Positions 17,282-25,179 of a DNA stretch of 64,000 nucleotides are shown piece by piece. Where the stretch lies: positions 1-64,000 of the forward strand of contig NZ_CANRPM010000008.1 of NCBI RefSeq assembly GCF_947632445.1, read 5' to 3'. The translations under genes were made by a program, and so were the position numbers. The stretch is from an uncultured Bacteroides sp. (lineage in GTDB: Bacteria; Bacteroidota; Bacteroidia; Bacteroidales; Bacteroidaceae). How positions within the stretch are numbered: the stretch's first letter is position 1; every line of letters begins with the position of its first letter. The notes beneath the pieces were generated by a model. That model was not told the origin of the DNA. It did no database searches and saw only the letters and a list, made by a program, of their open reading frames with translations.

Positions 17282-18643
17282 TTAAATCATGTCCGCCTCC
17301 ATTGCCAGCACCCATAGTAGCAGCAATATGGCCAGCAGGACAGCGATGGCGGTAAACACGATATAGAACAGTACTGCCTTCAAGGTCGTTTTACCCCAGC
17401 CCTGACCATAGACCGTGTGGAAGGACACGAGCAGGTAGAAGATCATCGCTAAGGGGAAACCGATGAAGGTAATTCTCAAGAAGTTTTGCTGTACGGCATT
17501 GAGTGTCTGTTGGGTGGCTAACATGTTGTCAATGCCATAGGCGAAGAGCGGCACCAGCGGGATGCATATCAGGATGAGGAAGACGGTGTTTACGTGGATG
17601 GCGTGGACGAAGTGCCACATGTAGGGCATCCGTTTGCCGGCGTAGAACAGCTTCAGCAGGGCGGCGAACAGCGGCAGGAGGAACATCATGTAGAAGGGAG
17701 TCCACTTGGACAGACCGCTCACAAAGCCGTTGATAAGCTGTTGCTTCTGCAACTCGTCCGCCTCGGCATCCTTTTCTGCGTTGTCCGTCCAGATGTAGAC
17801 TTTTTGCGGGTGCAGCACAAGGCTGTCTGCACCGTCGGCCATCTGTATGCGGGTGCTGTCCACGTGGAAGGCGCGGATAGCGGCCATGTTGTCCGGGCCG
17901 TAGTCACGTCCGTCTATCCAGTTCTGAATGTCCAGGTTTGCTAGGGCACGCGACTTTCGGATGAACTCCCAATCATGCAGGGTGATGTCGGTCAGGAGGA
18001 AGCAAGAGTCCACCAGCAGGCGGGGCAAGGTGGTACGCGACAGTCCGTAGGGATTGTCTACCGGTTGGTATCGCACTATTTTGTCGGCCTCCTTCACGCC
18101 GAAGCGCAACGACAGGGTCTTCACCAGACGTGGTGCCTGATAGAGGTAGACAGTAGTGTCAGTCGCGGAAGCAGGCGTTCCGAGCTGCTCTACGACGCTG
18201 CGGCGCAGCTGTCCGTCGTCCAGTGTGTCGAAGTCGCCTGCCCGTTCGCCCACTAACATGAAGAACACGGCGAAGAACACCACCGAGATGCACATGTACA
18301 GGCGGAAGGGATGGACGTAGGAGTTGATTTTGCCCGCGTTGAATTCGGCAGTCAGGAAACCGGGGCGGGTAAAAAGATACCACAAGGTGCGCCATATCTT
18401 GGTGTCGAACTGATAGACGTTTTCAAAATATTGGAGCACGTATTTCCAGAAAGGCTGTTCTGCATCGAGCGCATATTGGCCGCAGCGGTAGCAGTACATA
18501 CCTTCGAGCGGAGTGCCGCAGTTCTTGCAGCAGGAATATTTAGGCGTTTTTTTCTGGCGTACCCGCTTCAGGCGGAGCCGCTCTATCTTGCGGCGCATGC
18601 GTCGGGAACGGGCTTCCCAGTGTTCTTTCCAGTCTTGTAGCAT
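17282..18643 (-). CDS. DUF3667 membrane protein, copy 1
   Basis: A 453-residue paralogue of the adjacent gene. The basic N-terminus (RRMRRKIERLRLKR) leads into the zinc-ribbon CCKNCGTPLEGMYCYRCGQ, then PFWKYVLQYFENVYQFDTK, RPGFLTAEFNAGKINSYVHP and the helix FRLYMCISVVFFAVFFM. A polar, probably extracytoplasmic, domain follows and then four TM helices, the last ending LLLWVLAMEADMI. No enzyme motif is visible. First gene of the tandem pair. It is divergent from the phosphofructokinase gene, with about 150 bases between starts. Confidence 0.85.
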   Translation of the reverse strand: MLQDWKEHWEARSRRMRRKIERLRLKRVRQKKTPKYSCCKNCGTPLEGMYCYRCGQYALDAEQPFWKYVLQYFENVYQFDTKIWRTLWYLFTRPGFLTAEFNAGKINSYVHPFRLYMCISVVFFAVFFMLVGERAGDFDTLDDGQLRRSVVEQLGTPASATDTTVYLYQAPRLVKTLSLRFGVKEADKIVRYQPVDNPYGLSRTTLPRLLVDSCFLLTDITLHDWEFIRKSRALANLDIQNWIDGRDYGPDNMAAIRAFHVDSTRIQMADGADSLVLHPQKVYIWTDNAEKDAEADELQKQQLINGFVSGLSKWTPFYMMFLLPLFAALLKLFYAGKRMPYMWHFVHAIHVNTVFLILICIPLVPLFAYGIDNMLATQQTLNAVQQNFLRITFIGFPLAMIFYLLVSFHTVYGQGWGKTTLKAVLFYIVFTAIAVLLAILLLLWVLAMEADMI

Positions 18644-18796
18644 AAGGCATGTGTTTGTTATTCGATGGCAAAAATATAAAAAATGTGATAGTTGCTTAGG
18701 TTTTACTTTAAAAAGTTATGTAGTCTACAGGGAAAAAGCGAAATTTGCACCACCTTTAAACAACAAAGTATATTCACCTTTAAACAATAGTACAAT

Positions 18797-20443
18797 ATGG
18801 CTAAAAGTGCACTGCAAATCGCAAGGGCTGCCTATCAGCCCAAGTTGCCCAAGGCGTTGAAAGGACATGTGAAAGCTGTAGCCGGCGAGGCTACTCAGTC
18901 GGTTGCCGACCAGGAAGCTATCCGCAAGCTGTTCCCCAACACCTACGGCATGCCGCTTATCAAGTTCGAAACCTCCGACGGGGTTGCTTCGTCCCCGGTA
19001 ATGAACGTAGGCGTTATCCTCTCCGGTGGTCAGGCTCCCGGCGGACACAACGTCATCTCCGGTCTCTTCGACGGCATCAAGAAGCTGAACCCCGAAAACA
19101 AACTCTACGGTTTCATCCTGGGCCCCGGCGGCTTGGTAGACCATAACTACATGGAGCTGACGGCTGACATTATCGACGAGTACCGCAACACCGGCGGTTT
19201 CGATATTATCGGTTCGGGCCGCACGAAGTTAGAAAAGGAAGATCAGTTCGAAAAGGGCTATGAAATCCTGAAGGAACTGGGCATCAAGGCGCTGGTTATC
19301 ATCGGGGGTGACGACTCCAACACGAATGCTTGCGTACTGGCTGAATACTACGCTGCCAAGCACTATGGCGTACAGGTTATCGGTTGCCCCAAGACCATCG
19401 ACGGCGATTTGAAGAACGACATGATCGAGACCAGTTTCGGTTTCGACACGGCCTGCAAAACCTACTCTGAAGTGATCGGCAATATTCAGCGCGACTGCAA
19501 CTCGGCACGCAAATACTGGCACTTCATCAAGCTAATGGGCCGCTCGGCTTCGCACATCGCATTGGAATGCGCCCTTCAGGTACAGCCCAACATCTGTATC
19601 ATTTCCGAAGAAGTAGAGGCCAAAGACATGTCATTAGACGACATCGTGACTTACATTGCCCAGGTAGTAGCCGACCGTGCCGCTCAGGGCAATAACTTTG
19701 GTACGGTTCTCATTCCTGAAGGTCTGATTGAGTTTATTCCGGCCATGAAGCGGCTCATCGCCGAACTGAATGACTTCCTGGCTGCCAACGCCGAAGAGTT
19801 CTCGCACATCCAGAAATCTCACCAGCGCGACTATATCATCGACAAGCTGTCGCCCGCCAACTCGGCTGTTTATGCCAGCCTGCCCGAAGGCGTAGCCCGT
19901 CAGCTGACACTCGACCGCGACCCGCACGGCAACGTACAGGTATCGTTGATCGAGACCGAGAAACTGCTCTCCGAAATGGTTGCCGCCAAGCTGGCCGCCT
20001 GGAAGAAAGAGGGCAAGTATGTGGGCAAATTCGCCGCCCAGCATCACTTCTTCGGGTACGAAGGACGGTGCGCCGCTCCGTCGAACTTCGATGCCGACTA
20101 CTGCTACTCGTTGGGTTATACGGCTGCCGCTCTGATTGGTGAGGGCAAGACCGGCTATATGTCGTCCGTGCGCAACACGACGGCTCCTGCCGAAGAATGG
20201 ATTGCAGGCGGTGTGCCCATCACAATGATGATGAACATGGAACGTCGTCACGGCGAAATGAAGCCCGTTATCCAGAAGGCTTTGGTGAAGTTGGACGGTG
20301 CACCCTTCAAGACTTTCGCCGCACAGCGCGAGCAATGGGCGAGGGAAACAGCTTACGTATATCCGGGGCCTATCCAGTACTTCGGCCCTGCGGAAGTATG
20401 CGACCAGCCTACCAAGACCTTGCAGCTGGAGCGAGGCAAATAA
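18797..20443 (+). CDS. pfp: Pyrophosphate-fructose 6-phosphate 1-phosphotransferase
   Basis: Reversible phosphofructokinase of 548 residues using pyrophosphate instead of ATP, cytosolic glycolysis. The pyrophosphate-type signature GGDDS is at residues 170-174, where ATP enzymes have Gly for the second Asp. PKTIDGDL (198-205) carries the catalytic Asp. The effector region [15 protein letters not shown] is present. The 'long' architecture (about 550 residues) matches the plant beta-subunit/Bacteroides type. Codon use is biased towards preferred codons, as in gap. The start follows a pair of near-identical CACCTTTAAACAA segments in the leader (18751-18787). Confidence 0.96.
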   Translation: MAKSALQIARAAYQPKLPKALKGHVKAVAGEATQSVADQEAIRKLFPNTYGMPLIKFETSDGVASSPVMNVGVILSGGQAPGGHNVISGLFDGIKKLNPENKLYGFILGPGGLVDHNYMELTADIIDEYRNTGGFDIIGSGRTKLEKEDQFEKGYEILKELGIKALVIIGGDDSNTNACVLAEYYAAKHYGVQVIGCPKTIDGDLKNDMIETSFGFDTACKTYSEVIGNIQRDCNSARKYWHFIKLMGRSASHIALECALQVQPNICIISEEVEAKDMSLDDIVTYIAQVVADRAAQGNNFGTVLIPEGLIEFIPAMKRLIAELNDFLAANAEEFSHIQKSHQRDYIIDKLSPANSAVYASLPEGVARQLTLDRDPHGNVQVSLIETEKLLSEMVAAKLAAWKKEGKYVGKFAAQHHFFGYEGRCAAPSNFDADYCYSLGYTAAALIGEGKTGYMSSVRNTTAPAEEWIAGGVPITMMMNMERRHGEMKPVIQKALVKLDGAPFKTFAAQREQWARETAYVYPGPIQYFGPAEVCDQPTKTLQLERGK

Positions 20444-20463
20444 TGGAATAAGATAGAAGCGAG

Positions 20464-20508
20464 AGATTGCAGGAGCGTGGCGGTAAGCCTGTTCTTGCAA
20501 TCTTTTTT
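20464..20508 (+). terminator. Intrinsic terminator after pfp
   Basis: AGATTGCAGGA pairs imperfectly with TCTTGCAATCT and is followed by a run of six T. It sits about 20 bases after the pfp stop codon. Confidence 0.85.
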
Positions 20509-20596
20509 ATGCCCGTCCGCCTGCCGACCCGGCAAACGCAAAGTGCTGGTAATTAGGCGAGTGTTAGTTTATTCCAGTTTATCAAAAATAAACTCT

Positions 20597-20706
20597 CAGT
20601 TCAAAGCCTTTAAACTGCCGGTTCAACCCGTTTAAACCGGCAGTTCACTCCGTTTGTACTGGTGGTTCAACGCCTTTGTACTGTCGGTTCAAACGGCGTG
20701 AAGCGA
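20597..20706. repeat. 22-bp tandem array of dyad units
   Basis: Five consecutive 22-base units with exact period: 597-618, 619-640, 641-662, 663-684 and a decayed fifth at 685-706 (add 20000). Each begins with C/T-A/G-GTTCA and the first four end in ACTG or ACCGG. Units 1 and 2 are themselves imperfect palindromes, such as GCCGGTT...AACCGGC in unit 2. There are no spacers, so it is not CRISPR. It lies between the pfp terminator and the guaA promoter. Confidence 0.85.
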
Positions 20707-20757
20707 TGGAATAGAGAAGACGGTTACGGTACAGACCTATAAAATCTGTTGTTTTCA

Positions 20758-20789
20758 TTTGCCTATGCGCTTGCCTTTCACTATTTTTG
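20758..20789 (+). promoter_or_regulatory. Promoter of guaA
   Basis: TTTG at 20758-20761 and TATTTTTG at 20782-20789 are 20 bases apart, an ideal match to the Bacteroides primary sigma consensus. It implies a leader of about 40 bases before the guaA ATG. Confidence 0.8.
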
Positions 20790-20837
20790 CATAACTAATT
20801 CAGACTTGTAACAATCATTTTATCAATAGACACCTAT

Positions 20838-22391
20838 ATGCAGGAAAAAATCATCATTCTCGATTTCGGCTCGCAGACCACGCAGCTCATCGGCCGCCGT
20901 ATCCGCGAACTGAATGTTTACTGTGAGATTGTACCCTACAACAAGTTTCCGTATGGCGACGGCAGTGTGAAGGGAGTCATCCTTTCGGGCAGTCCGTTCT
21001 CCGTTTACGACGGGAGTGCTTTCAAAGTAGACTTGAGCCGGCTGCGCGGCAAGTATCCCATTCTGGGCATCTGCTACGGCGCACAGTTCATCTCGTACAG
21101 CAACGGCGGTAAGGTAGAACCGACCGGTACGCGCGAATACGGGCGTGCCCATCTCAGCACTTTCGACAAGGGCAACGTGCTCTTTAAGGACGTGCGCGAG
21201 AATACGCAGGTGTGGATGAGTCACGGCGACACCATCACGGCCATTCCCGACAACTTCCGCGTCATCGCTTCGACCGACAAGGTGAAGATTGCCGCCTACC
21301 AGGCCGAGGGCGAAAAGATGTGGGGCGTGCAGTTCCACCCCGAAGTATTCCATAGTGAGGACGGAACGCAGATGCTGAAGAATTTCGTGGTCGACGTCTG
21401 CGGATGCAGCCAAAGCTGGAGTGCCGCTTCGTTTGTCGACACCACCGTAGCCGAACTGAAAGCACAGGTGGGCAGCGACCGCGTTATTCTGGGCCTGAGC
21501 GGCGGTGTGGACTCGTCGGTAGCTGCTGTGCTGCTCCACCGTGCCATCGGCAAGAACCTGACATGTATCTTTGTAGATCATGGCCTGCTGCGTAAGAACG
21601 AGTTTAAGGACGTGATGCACGACTACGAGTGCTTGGGACTGAACGTCATCGGTGTGGACGCCAGCGAGAAGTTCTTCAAGGACTTGGAAGGCGTGACCGA
21701 CCCCGAACAGAAACGCAAGATCATCGGCCGCGACTTCGTGGAAGTGTTTAACGCCGAGGCGCATAAGATAACCGATGCCAAATGGCTGGCTCAGGGTACC
21801 ATCTATCCTGACCGTATCGAGAGCCTGAACATCACCGGAAAGACCATCAAGAGTCACCACAACGTGGGCGGTCTGCCCGAAGAGATGCACTTGCAGCTCT
21901 GTGAACCGTTGAAGTGGCTGTTCAAGGACGAAGTGCGCCGTGTGGGTCGCCAGCTGGGCATCCCCGACCACCTTATCAGCCGCCATCCTTTCCCCGGTCC
22001 GGGTTTGGCCGTGCGCATTCTGGGTGACATTACCCGCGAAAAGGTACGCATCCTGCAGGACGCCGACGATATTTTCATTCGGGGATTGCGCGACTGGAAG
22101 GTGACCGATGAAAAAGGGAACGAAACCACGCTCTACCATCAGGTGTGGCAGGCAGGCGTTATTCTGCTTCCTGTCCAGTCCGTAGGGGTGATGGGCGACG
22201 AACGTACCTACGAGCGTGCTGTTGCCCTGCGTGCTGTGACGTCGACTGATGCCATGACTGCCGACTGGGCACACCTGCCCTACGAGTTTCTGGCCCAGGT
22301 TTCAAACGACATCATCAACAAGGTGAAGGGGGTGAACCGTGTCACCTACGACATCTCCTCGAAGCCGCCTTCGACTATCGAGTGGGAATAA
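20838..22391 (+). CDS. guaA: GMP synthase (glutamine-hydrolysing)
   Basis: Converts XMP to GMP with glutamine-derived ammonia, last step of GMP synthesis. The 517 residues comprise a class I amidotransferase domain with nucleophile Cys79 in GICYGAQ and the His-Glu pair in FHPEVFHSE. The ATP-pyrophosphatase PP-loop LSGGVDSS is near residue 219. The C-terminal dimerisation domain has [22 protein letters not shown] and the terminal KPPSTIEWE. Intact and typical. It is monocistronic by context, with a promoter upstream and a long non-coding stretch downstream. Confidence 0.97.
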   Translation: MQEKIIILDFGSQTTQLIGRRIRELNVYCEIVPYNKFPYGDGSVKGVILSGSPFSVYDGSAFKVDLSRLRGKYPILGICYGAQFISYSNGGKVEPTGTREYGRAHLSTFDKGNVLFKDVRENTQVWMSHGDTITAIPDNFRVIASTDKVKIAAYQAEGEKMWGVQFHPEVFHSEDGTQMLKNFVVDVCGCSQSWSAASFVDTTVAELKAQVGSDRVILGLSGGVDSSVAAVLLHRAIGKNLTCIFVDHGLLRKNEFKDVMHDYECLGLNVIGVDASEKFFKDLEGVTDPEQKRKIIGRDFVEVFNAEAHKITDAKWLAQGTIYPDRIESLNITGKTIKSHHNVGGLPEEMHLQLCEPLKWLFKDEVRRVGRQLGIPDHLISRHPFPGPGLAVRILGDITREKVRILQDADDIFIRGLRDWKVTDEKGNETTLYHQVWQAGVILLPVQSVGVMGDERTYERAVALRAVTSTDAMTADWAHLPYEFLAQVSNDIINKVKGVNRVTYDISSKPPSTIEWE

Positions 22392-22516
22392 ACCGCAGAC
22401 AAGGCACAAGGGACAGGATACTCCTTGTAATCGTGCTTGAAGCAGCGGAAACCACCGGAGTGAAAAAGGATAAGAACAATCCTACTTTCAGCAAGCCTCT
22501 GTAACTTTGAACTTTA

Positions 22517-22567
22517 AGGACATAGCGGTAATCGTTTAAAATCGAATGTTTTTACCGCTATGTTCCT
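22517..22567 (+). terminator. Strong hairpin after guaA, possible terminator
   Basis: AGGACATAGCGGTAA (22517-22531) pairs with TTACCGCTATGTTCCT (22552-22567), a stem of about 15 bp with one bulge. The loop of about 20 bases is long and no T-run follows, so it may stabilise the guaA mRNA 3' end rather than terminate. Confidence 0.5.
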
Positions 22568-22830
22568 AACTCACGTTATTTATTAAAGTGCGCCTTGATG
22601 TTAAGTTGTTGATTGAAACAATCATATGAATTTAGACCTAAATGAAAAGAAAAACATTAAAATAAAAGAGATTATCACAGAAAATCTCTACTTTTGTAAC
22701 TGGATTGAGGCGACTCTCTCCAAGACATATTAGAAAAGAAAGAAGCGTTATGCTTATCTTGTAAAGTTGAAACCTGGAAAGTTTGCATAAGGATAAAAAC
22801 AAAAAAAATCCCTCAAACAAAAGAAAGGAA

Positions 22831-22899
22831 ATGGATTCAATGAATAATAAGAGAAATATTCTTATTTTTGCAATACTTTATGGAAACATTATCGAATAA
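22831..22899 (+). CDS. Possible 22-residue hydrophobic peptide
   Basis: ATG at 22831 opens a 22-codon frame, MDSMNNKRNILIFAILYGN then IIE, with a positively charged head and a hydrophobic stretch. The purine-rich AAAGAAAGGAA lies just upstream, unusual in this genome. The size resembles small membrane or toxin-like peptides, but such frames arise by chance in AT-rich DNA. No homologue is recalled. Confidence 0.2.
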   Translation: MDSMNNKRNILIFAILYGNIIE

Positions 22900-23038
22900 T
22901 GTGACATGAAGATTTATATATTATAGAAGACGTTTTCATGCGTTAACTTCCGTCTTTTGAATCTCGCAAATTCCAAAGCTCAAAGAAGATAACGGCAACA
23001 AAAGCGTCTGCGTAGTATGATTGTATGCATACATCTAT

Positions 23039-23064
23039 TTATTTGACTTTAATAAGTCAAATAA
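23039..23064. repeat. 26-bp palindrome (11-bp arms, TAAT centre)
   Basis: TTATTTGACTT, four bases TAAT, then AAGTCAAATAA: a perfect inverted repeat. It lies about 20 bases upstream of the predicted structured RNA and 175 bases upstream of the HTH gene. It could be a protein-binding operator or a transcript hairpin. Confidence 0.7.
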
Positions 23065-23084
23065 TGATGGTTATGTACTTCATA

Positions 23085-23180
23085 CAGACGTGGGCTGACT
23101 GGCGTTGCTTATCCTTTGAGCAGGCAATGCGAGAGCCTAAAAGACGGGGTAAGCAAGAAACAGGCTCCCACGTCTTTTGT
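23085..23180 (+). ncRNA. Predicted structured RNA of unknown class
   Basis: Nested pairing by eye: outer stem AGACGTGGG (23086-23094) with CCCACGTCT (23167-23175). A middle stem GCTTATCC pairs with GGGTAAGC allowing one G-U, and an inner AGGC pairs with GCCT around AATGCGAGA. The 3' end runs into TTTTGTTTTT, as in a terminated small RNA. No protein frame spans it. I considered 6S, SRP and tmRNA and see none of their hallmark sequences. Strand is inferred from the T-run. Confidence 0.5.
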
Positions 23181-23237
23181 TTTTGATTACTGTTAGCTGA
23201 ATATGAGAGCCTATAAGCTATTTATACAAATATTGAC

Positions 23238-23462
23238 ATGCTACACATAGGCGAACTTATACGAAAAAGAATGGAAGAACAACAAATCAGTATTGTTTGG
23301 TTAGCTAAACATCTATCATGTAGCAGAACGAACGTATATAAGCTATTAAACAAATACTCGCTGGACACTGAAATATTAGCCAAAATATCAAAGTTATTAG
23401 ATTTCGACTTTTTCTCATTATACTCAGAAGAAATACAAAAAGACAAAGAAAAACTACAATAA
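23238..23462 (+). CDS. Miniature XRE-type helix-turn-helix regulator
   Basis: A 74-residue protein consisting almost entirely of one HTH domain. IGELIRKRMEEQQISIVWLAKHL forms helices 1-2, SCSRTNVYKLLNKYSLDTE is the turn and recognition helix, and ILAKISKLLDFDFFSLY closes the fold. A lysine-rich tail (EEIQKDKEKLQ) follows. There is no ligand or dimerisation domain, so it resembles stand-alone XRE-family DNA-binding proteins. It lies just upstream of a 40-bp palindrome and a small lipoprotein gene on the same strand, which suggests it controls itself or that gene. The target is inferred. Confidence 0.8.
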   Translation: MLHIGELIRKRMEEQQISIVWLAKHLSCSRTNVYKLLNKYSLDTEILAKISKLLDFDFFSLYSEEIQKDKEKLQ

Positions 23463-23483
23463 AAAAGATTTCCAAACAACAAA

Positions 23484-23523
23484 ATGTAACCAAAAGGTTT
23501 ACATGTAAACTTTTTGGTTACAT
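23484..23523. repeat. 40-bp near-perfect palindrome
   Basis: ATGTAACCAAAAGGTTTAC (left arm) is matched by GTAAACTTTTTGGTTACAT (right arm) with one mismatch that forms a G-T pair. The central GTTTACATGTAAAC is a perfect 14-bp palindrome. It begins 21 bases after the HTH stop codon and ends 30 bases before the -7 box of the lipoprotein gene. It may be an operator for the HTH protein or a terminator hairpin. No T-run follows outside the stem. Confidence 0.85.
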
Positions 23524-23553
23524 CATTCACTAACACAATATTATTGCAGAACA

Positions 23554-23561
23554 TATCTTTG
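23554..23561 (+). promoter_or_regulatory. -7 promoter box for the small lipoprotein
   Basis: TATCTTTG followed by CA matches TAnnTTTG, 27 bases before the ATG at 23588. The 40-bp palindrome lies immediately upstream, where a regulator could cover the -33 region. Confidence 0.7.
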
Positions 23562-23587
23562 CAGCAAAATAATTAAAATATAAAAAG

Positions 23588-23929
23588 ATGAGAACAATGA
23601 AGTATTTATCAATGATGCTAGTTGTACTAGCAATGAGTGTATGTATGGTAAGCTGCGGTAGTGATGATGATGATGAGCCGTCAATTGGTATAGTAGGGAC
23701 TTGGATATCTGACGACGGAGAAACCTTTGTTTTTAGAAATGATGGGACTGGATCATTATCTGATGAAAATGGGTCTGATTATTTTACTTACACTTATTCT
23801 GAAAGTAAGGAAACTCTATTATTAATGTTTAATGGCACTAGTAAAGGAGTGCAATATTCTGTACAAAGAACTGGAAATATTTTAACTCTTTCCAGTGGTA
23901 GTACATATATGAGACTTACGAAAAAATAG
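23588..23929 (+). CDS. Small lipoprotein, lipocalin-like
   Basis: A 113-residue secreted lipoprotein. The signal peptide (MKYLSMMLVVLAMSVCMVSC) ends in a lipobox Cys followed by GSDDDDEP, an acidic surface-export type signal. The mature part starts IGIVGTWISDDGETFVFRNDG and alternates short strands ending in TYMRLTKK. This is the pattern of the small lipocalin-like domains common in Bacteroides. Initiation at 23588 (MRTMKYL) or at the second Met (23597) are both possible. No function is assigned. Its own promoter box and terminator make it a single-gene unit. Confidence 0.75.
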   Translation: MRTMKYLSMMLVVLAMSVCMVSCGSDDDDEPSIGIVGTWISDDGETFVFRNDGTGSLSDENGSDYFTYTYSESKETLLLMFNGTSKGVQYSVQRTGNILTLSSGSTYMRLTKK

Positions 23930-23946
23930 AATATTTAATCCATTAA

Positions 23947-24006
23947 TGAGCTGATGGTATTTTATACATTTGGTTGTATTTGTACCTATCAGCTCATCAT
24001 TTTTAA
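23947..24006 (+). terminator. Terminator after the small lipoprotein
   Basis: TGAGCTGATGGTA (23947-23959) pairs with TACCTATCAGCTCA (23983-23996) with one bulged base, followed by TCATTTTTA. It lies 17 bases after the stop codon. Confidence 0.65.
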
Positions 24007-24160
24007 TGATTATCCGCAATAAGGTATACTCCCGTACAACCGAGCGAAAGAGGGTTTGGTGCAAACGGCAGCAATCATCAATGAAGGATGATTCATATTC
24101 TGTATATCATAATCATATATACACAAAACGTAAAACATACAAGCTGACATCAATTTTACC

Positions 24161-24904
24161 CTACCTATACACCTGCACCGTCAGTTCGCCCCGCAACGCA
24201 CCCAACGCATTCAGCGCCAGGGCTTCCAGTTCATCTTCGCCGGGGTAGACGCGGACGGGCGCCAGGAAAGAGATGCGCTCTCTCAGGCGGGAGATAATGT
24301 AGTCCGAATGGGCGATACCGCCCGTCAGCAGGATCGCATCCACCTGCCCATAGAGTACGACTGCCGCTGCGCCCACACTCTTGGCTATCTGATAAATCAT
24401 GGCGTCTAACACCAACCGGGCATGCTCGTCACCTTCCTCAATGCGCTTCACCACAGCCTGTACGTCCGTAGTGCCCAAGTGCGCCGCCAAGCCCGCACGG
24501 CCCGAAATGCGCTTCTTCAGTTCGCTCTGCGACCATTTGCCGGAGAAGCAGAGGTCGATAAGATCGCCCGCCGGCAAGGTACCGGCCCGCTCGGACGAAA
24601 AAGGGCCTTCGCCGTCGAGGGCATTGTTCACATCCACACAGCGTCCCTTGCGGTGGGCGGCCTCCGCCCTCTTCAGTACCGCGTCAACTTTCGCCTCCAG
24701 CCTCGCCTTGTTCTTCTCGACGCTGCCCTTCCACACGAAGGTGTACTTGTTCGCCACCGACTCTATGCCGGAGATGTCCAGTTTGTCTATTATCACGCTG
24801 ACCGTCCTTACGGGATGATTCTCAGGAATGAGTTCGCCCAGTGACGGAGGAAAAAGAAGACTGTCGTTTTGATTGTAGGATTTACATATTATCTTTGCAC
24901 TCAT
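24161..24904 (-). pseudogene. Fusion of IS1182-type transposase pieces with C-terminal half of butyrate kinase
   Basis: One unbroken 247-codon frame with three origins. Residues 1-46 (FPPSLGELIPENHPVRT) are the N-terminus of an IS1182-family transposase. Residues about 47-82 (IESVANKYTFVWKGSVEKNK) are a later part of the same transposase, so an internal deletion removed the region between. From about residue 84 it is the C-terminal half of butyrate kinase: DVNNALDGEGPFS, ERAGTLPAGDL, HLGTTDV, ILLTGG and the complete end YPGEDELEALALNALGALRG. About the first 190 residues of the kinase, including the N-terminal ASKHA lobe, are gone, so kinase activity is not expected. All junctions keep frame. 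Junctions are near 24766 and 24655. Confidence 0.85.
24868..24897 (+). promoter_or_regulatory. Outward promoter-like sequence at the transposase 5' end
   Basis: TTTG (24868-24871), 18 bases, then TATCTTTG (24890-24897) and CA. It matches the Bacteroides consensus but reads out of the insertion sequence remnant, toward the antisense strand of the ROK kinase gene. It may be a chance match inside the transposase coding start. Confidence 0.35.
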
Positions 24905-25179
24905 GGTAAATGATTGATTGTCTTTTTGTTTTGCACCTTAAATATAATAAACATTTACCATAAAAAACAACGGTTATCTTCTTTATCATCAAGAGGATAA
25001 CCGTTAATTTATATATCCTGAAGAAGTTTCAGGATGCAATGAAAAGAGGATAACCCCTTGGGCCATTTCGAATGGCTTTTGGGTCACCCTCTTTCTATTA
25101 CGGGATAATATTTATCCTGCCAACTTTTTTGGGGTCACTTCACACGTGGAGGCTTCCCCTTTTATTATTCAAAAAGCAG
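24903..25179. repeat. Insertion sequence end region rich in inverted repeats
   Basis: No gene. ATGGTAAATG (24903-24912, overlapping the start codon) is inverted at 24952-24961. AACGGTTATC and GATAACCGTT form a hairpin spanning 24968-25005. ATCCTGAA/TTCAGGAT follows at about 25016-25034. AAGAGGATAACC occurs twice directly (24991-25002 and 25044-25055), and GGGTCAC also occurs twice (25081 and 25134 areas). The 5' part should be the upstream end of the IS1182-type element. The exact terminal repeat is not determined. Confidence 0.5.

Larger units (their letters stand above)
22392..23085. other. Gene-poor accessory stretch after guaA
   Basis: About 700 AT-rich bases without a convincing long gene. 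It contains a hairpin (22517-22567), one possible 22-residue peptide (22831-22899), a shorter inverted pair AGAAGACG/CGTCTTTT (22925-22958), and isolated promoter-like boxes such as TACTTTTG near 22689. The composition contrasts with the GC-richer guaA coding region and resembles decayed or horizontally acquired DNA. Confidence 0.5.

Noticed and set aside
20823..22274. 483-codon minus-strand ORF
   Set aside because: It is the mirror frame of guaA, whose product is unmistakable. Long antisense frames follow from its codon bias.
22638..22820. 60-codon minus-strand ORF rich in Phe/Leu
   Set aside because: AT-rich chance frame with no start context and no recognisable domain.
23085..23180. 6S RNA, SRP RNA or tmRNA
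   Set aside because: The conserved SRP loop, the tmRNA tRNA-like ends and the 6S length and central bubble are not seen.
24161..24904. Functional butyrate kinase
   Set aside because: Half the protein, including the N-terminal lobe, is replaced by transposase sequence.
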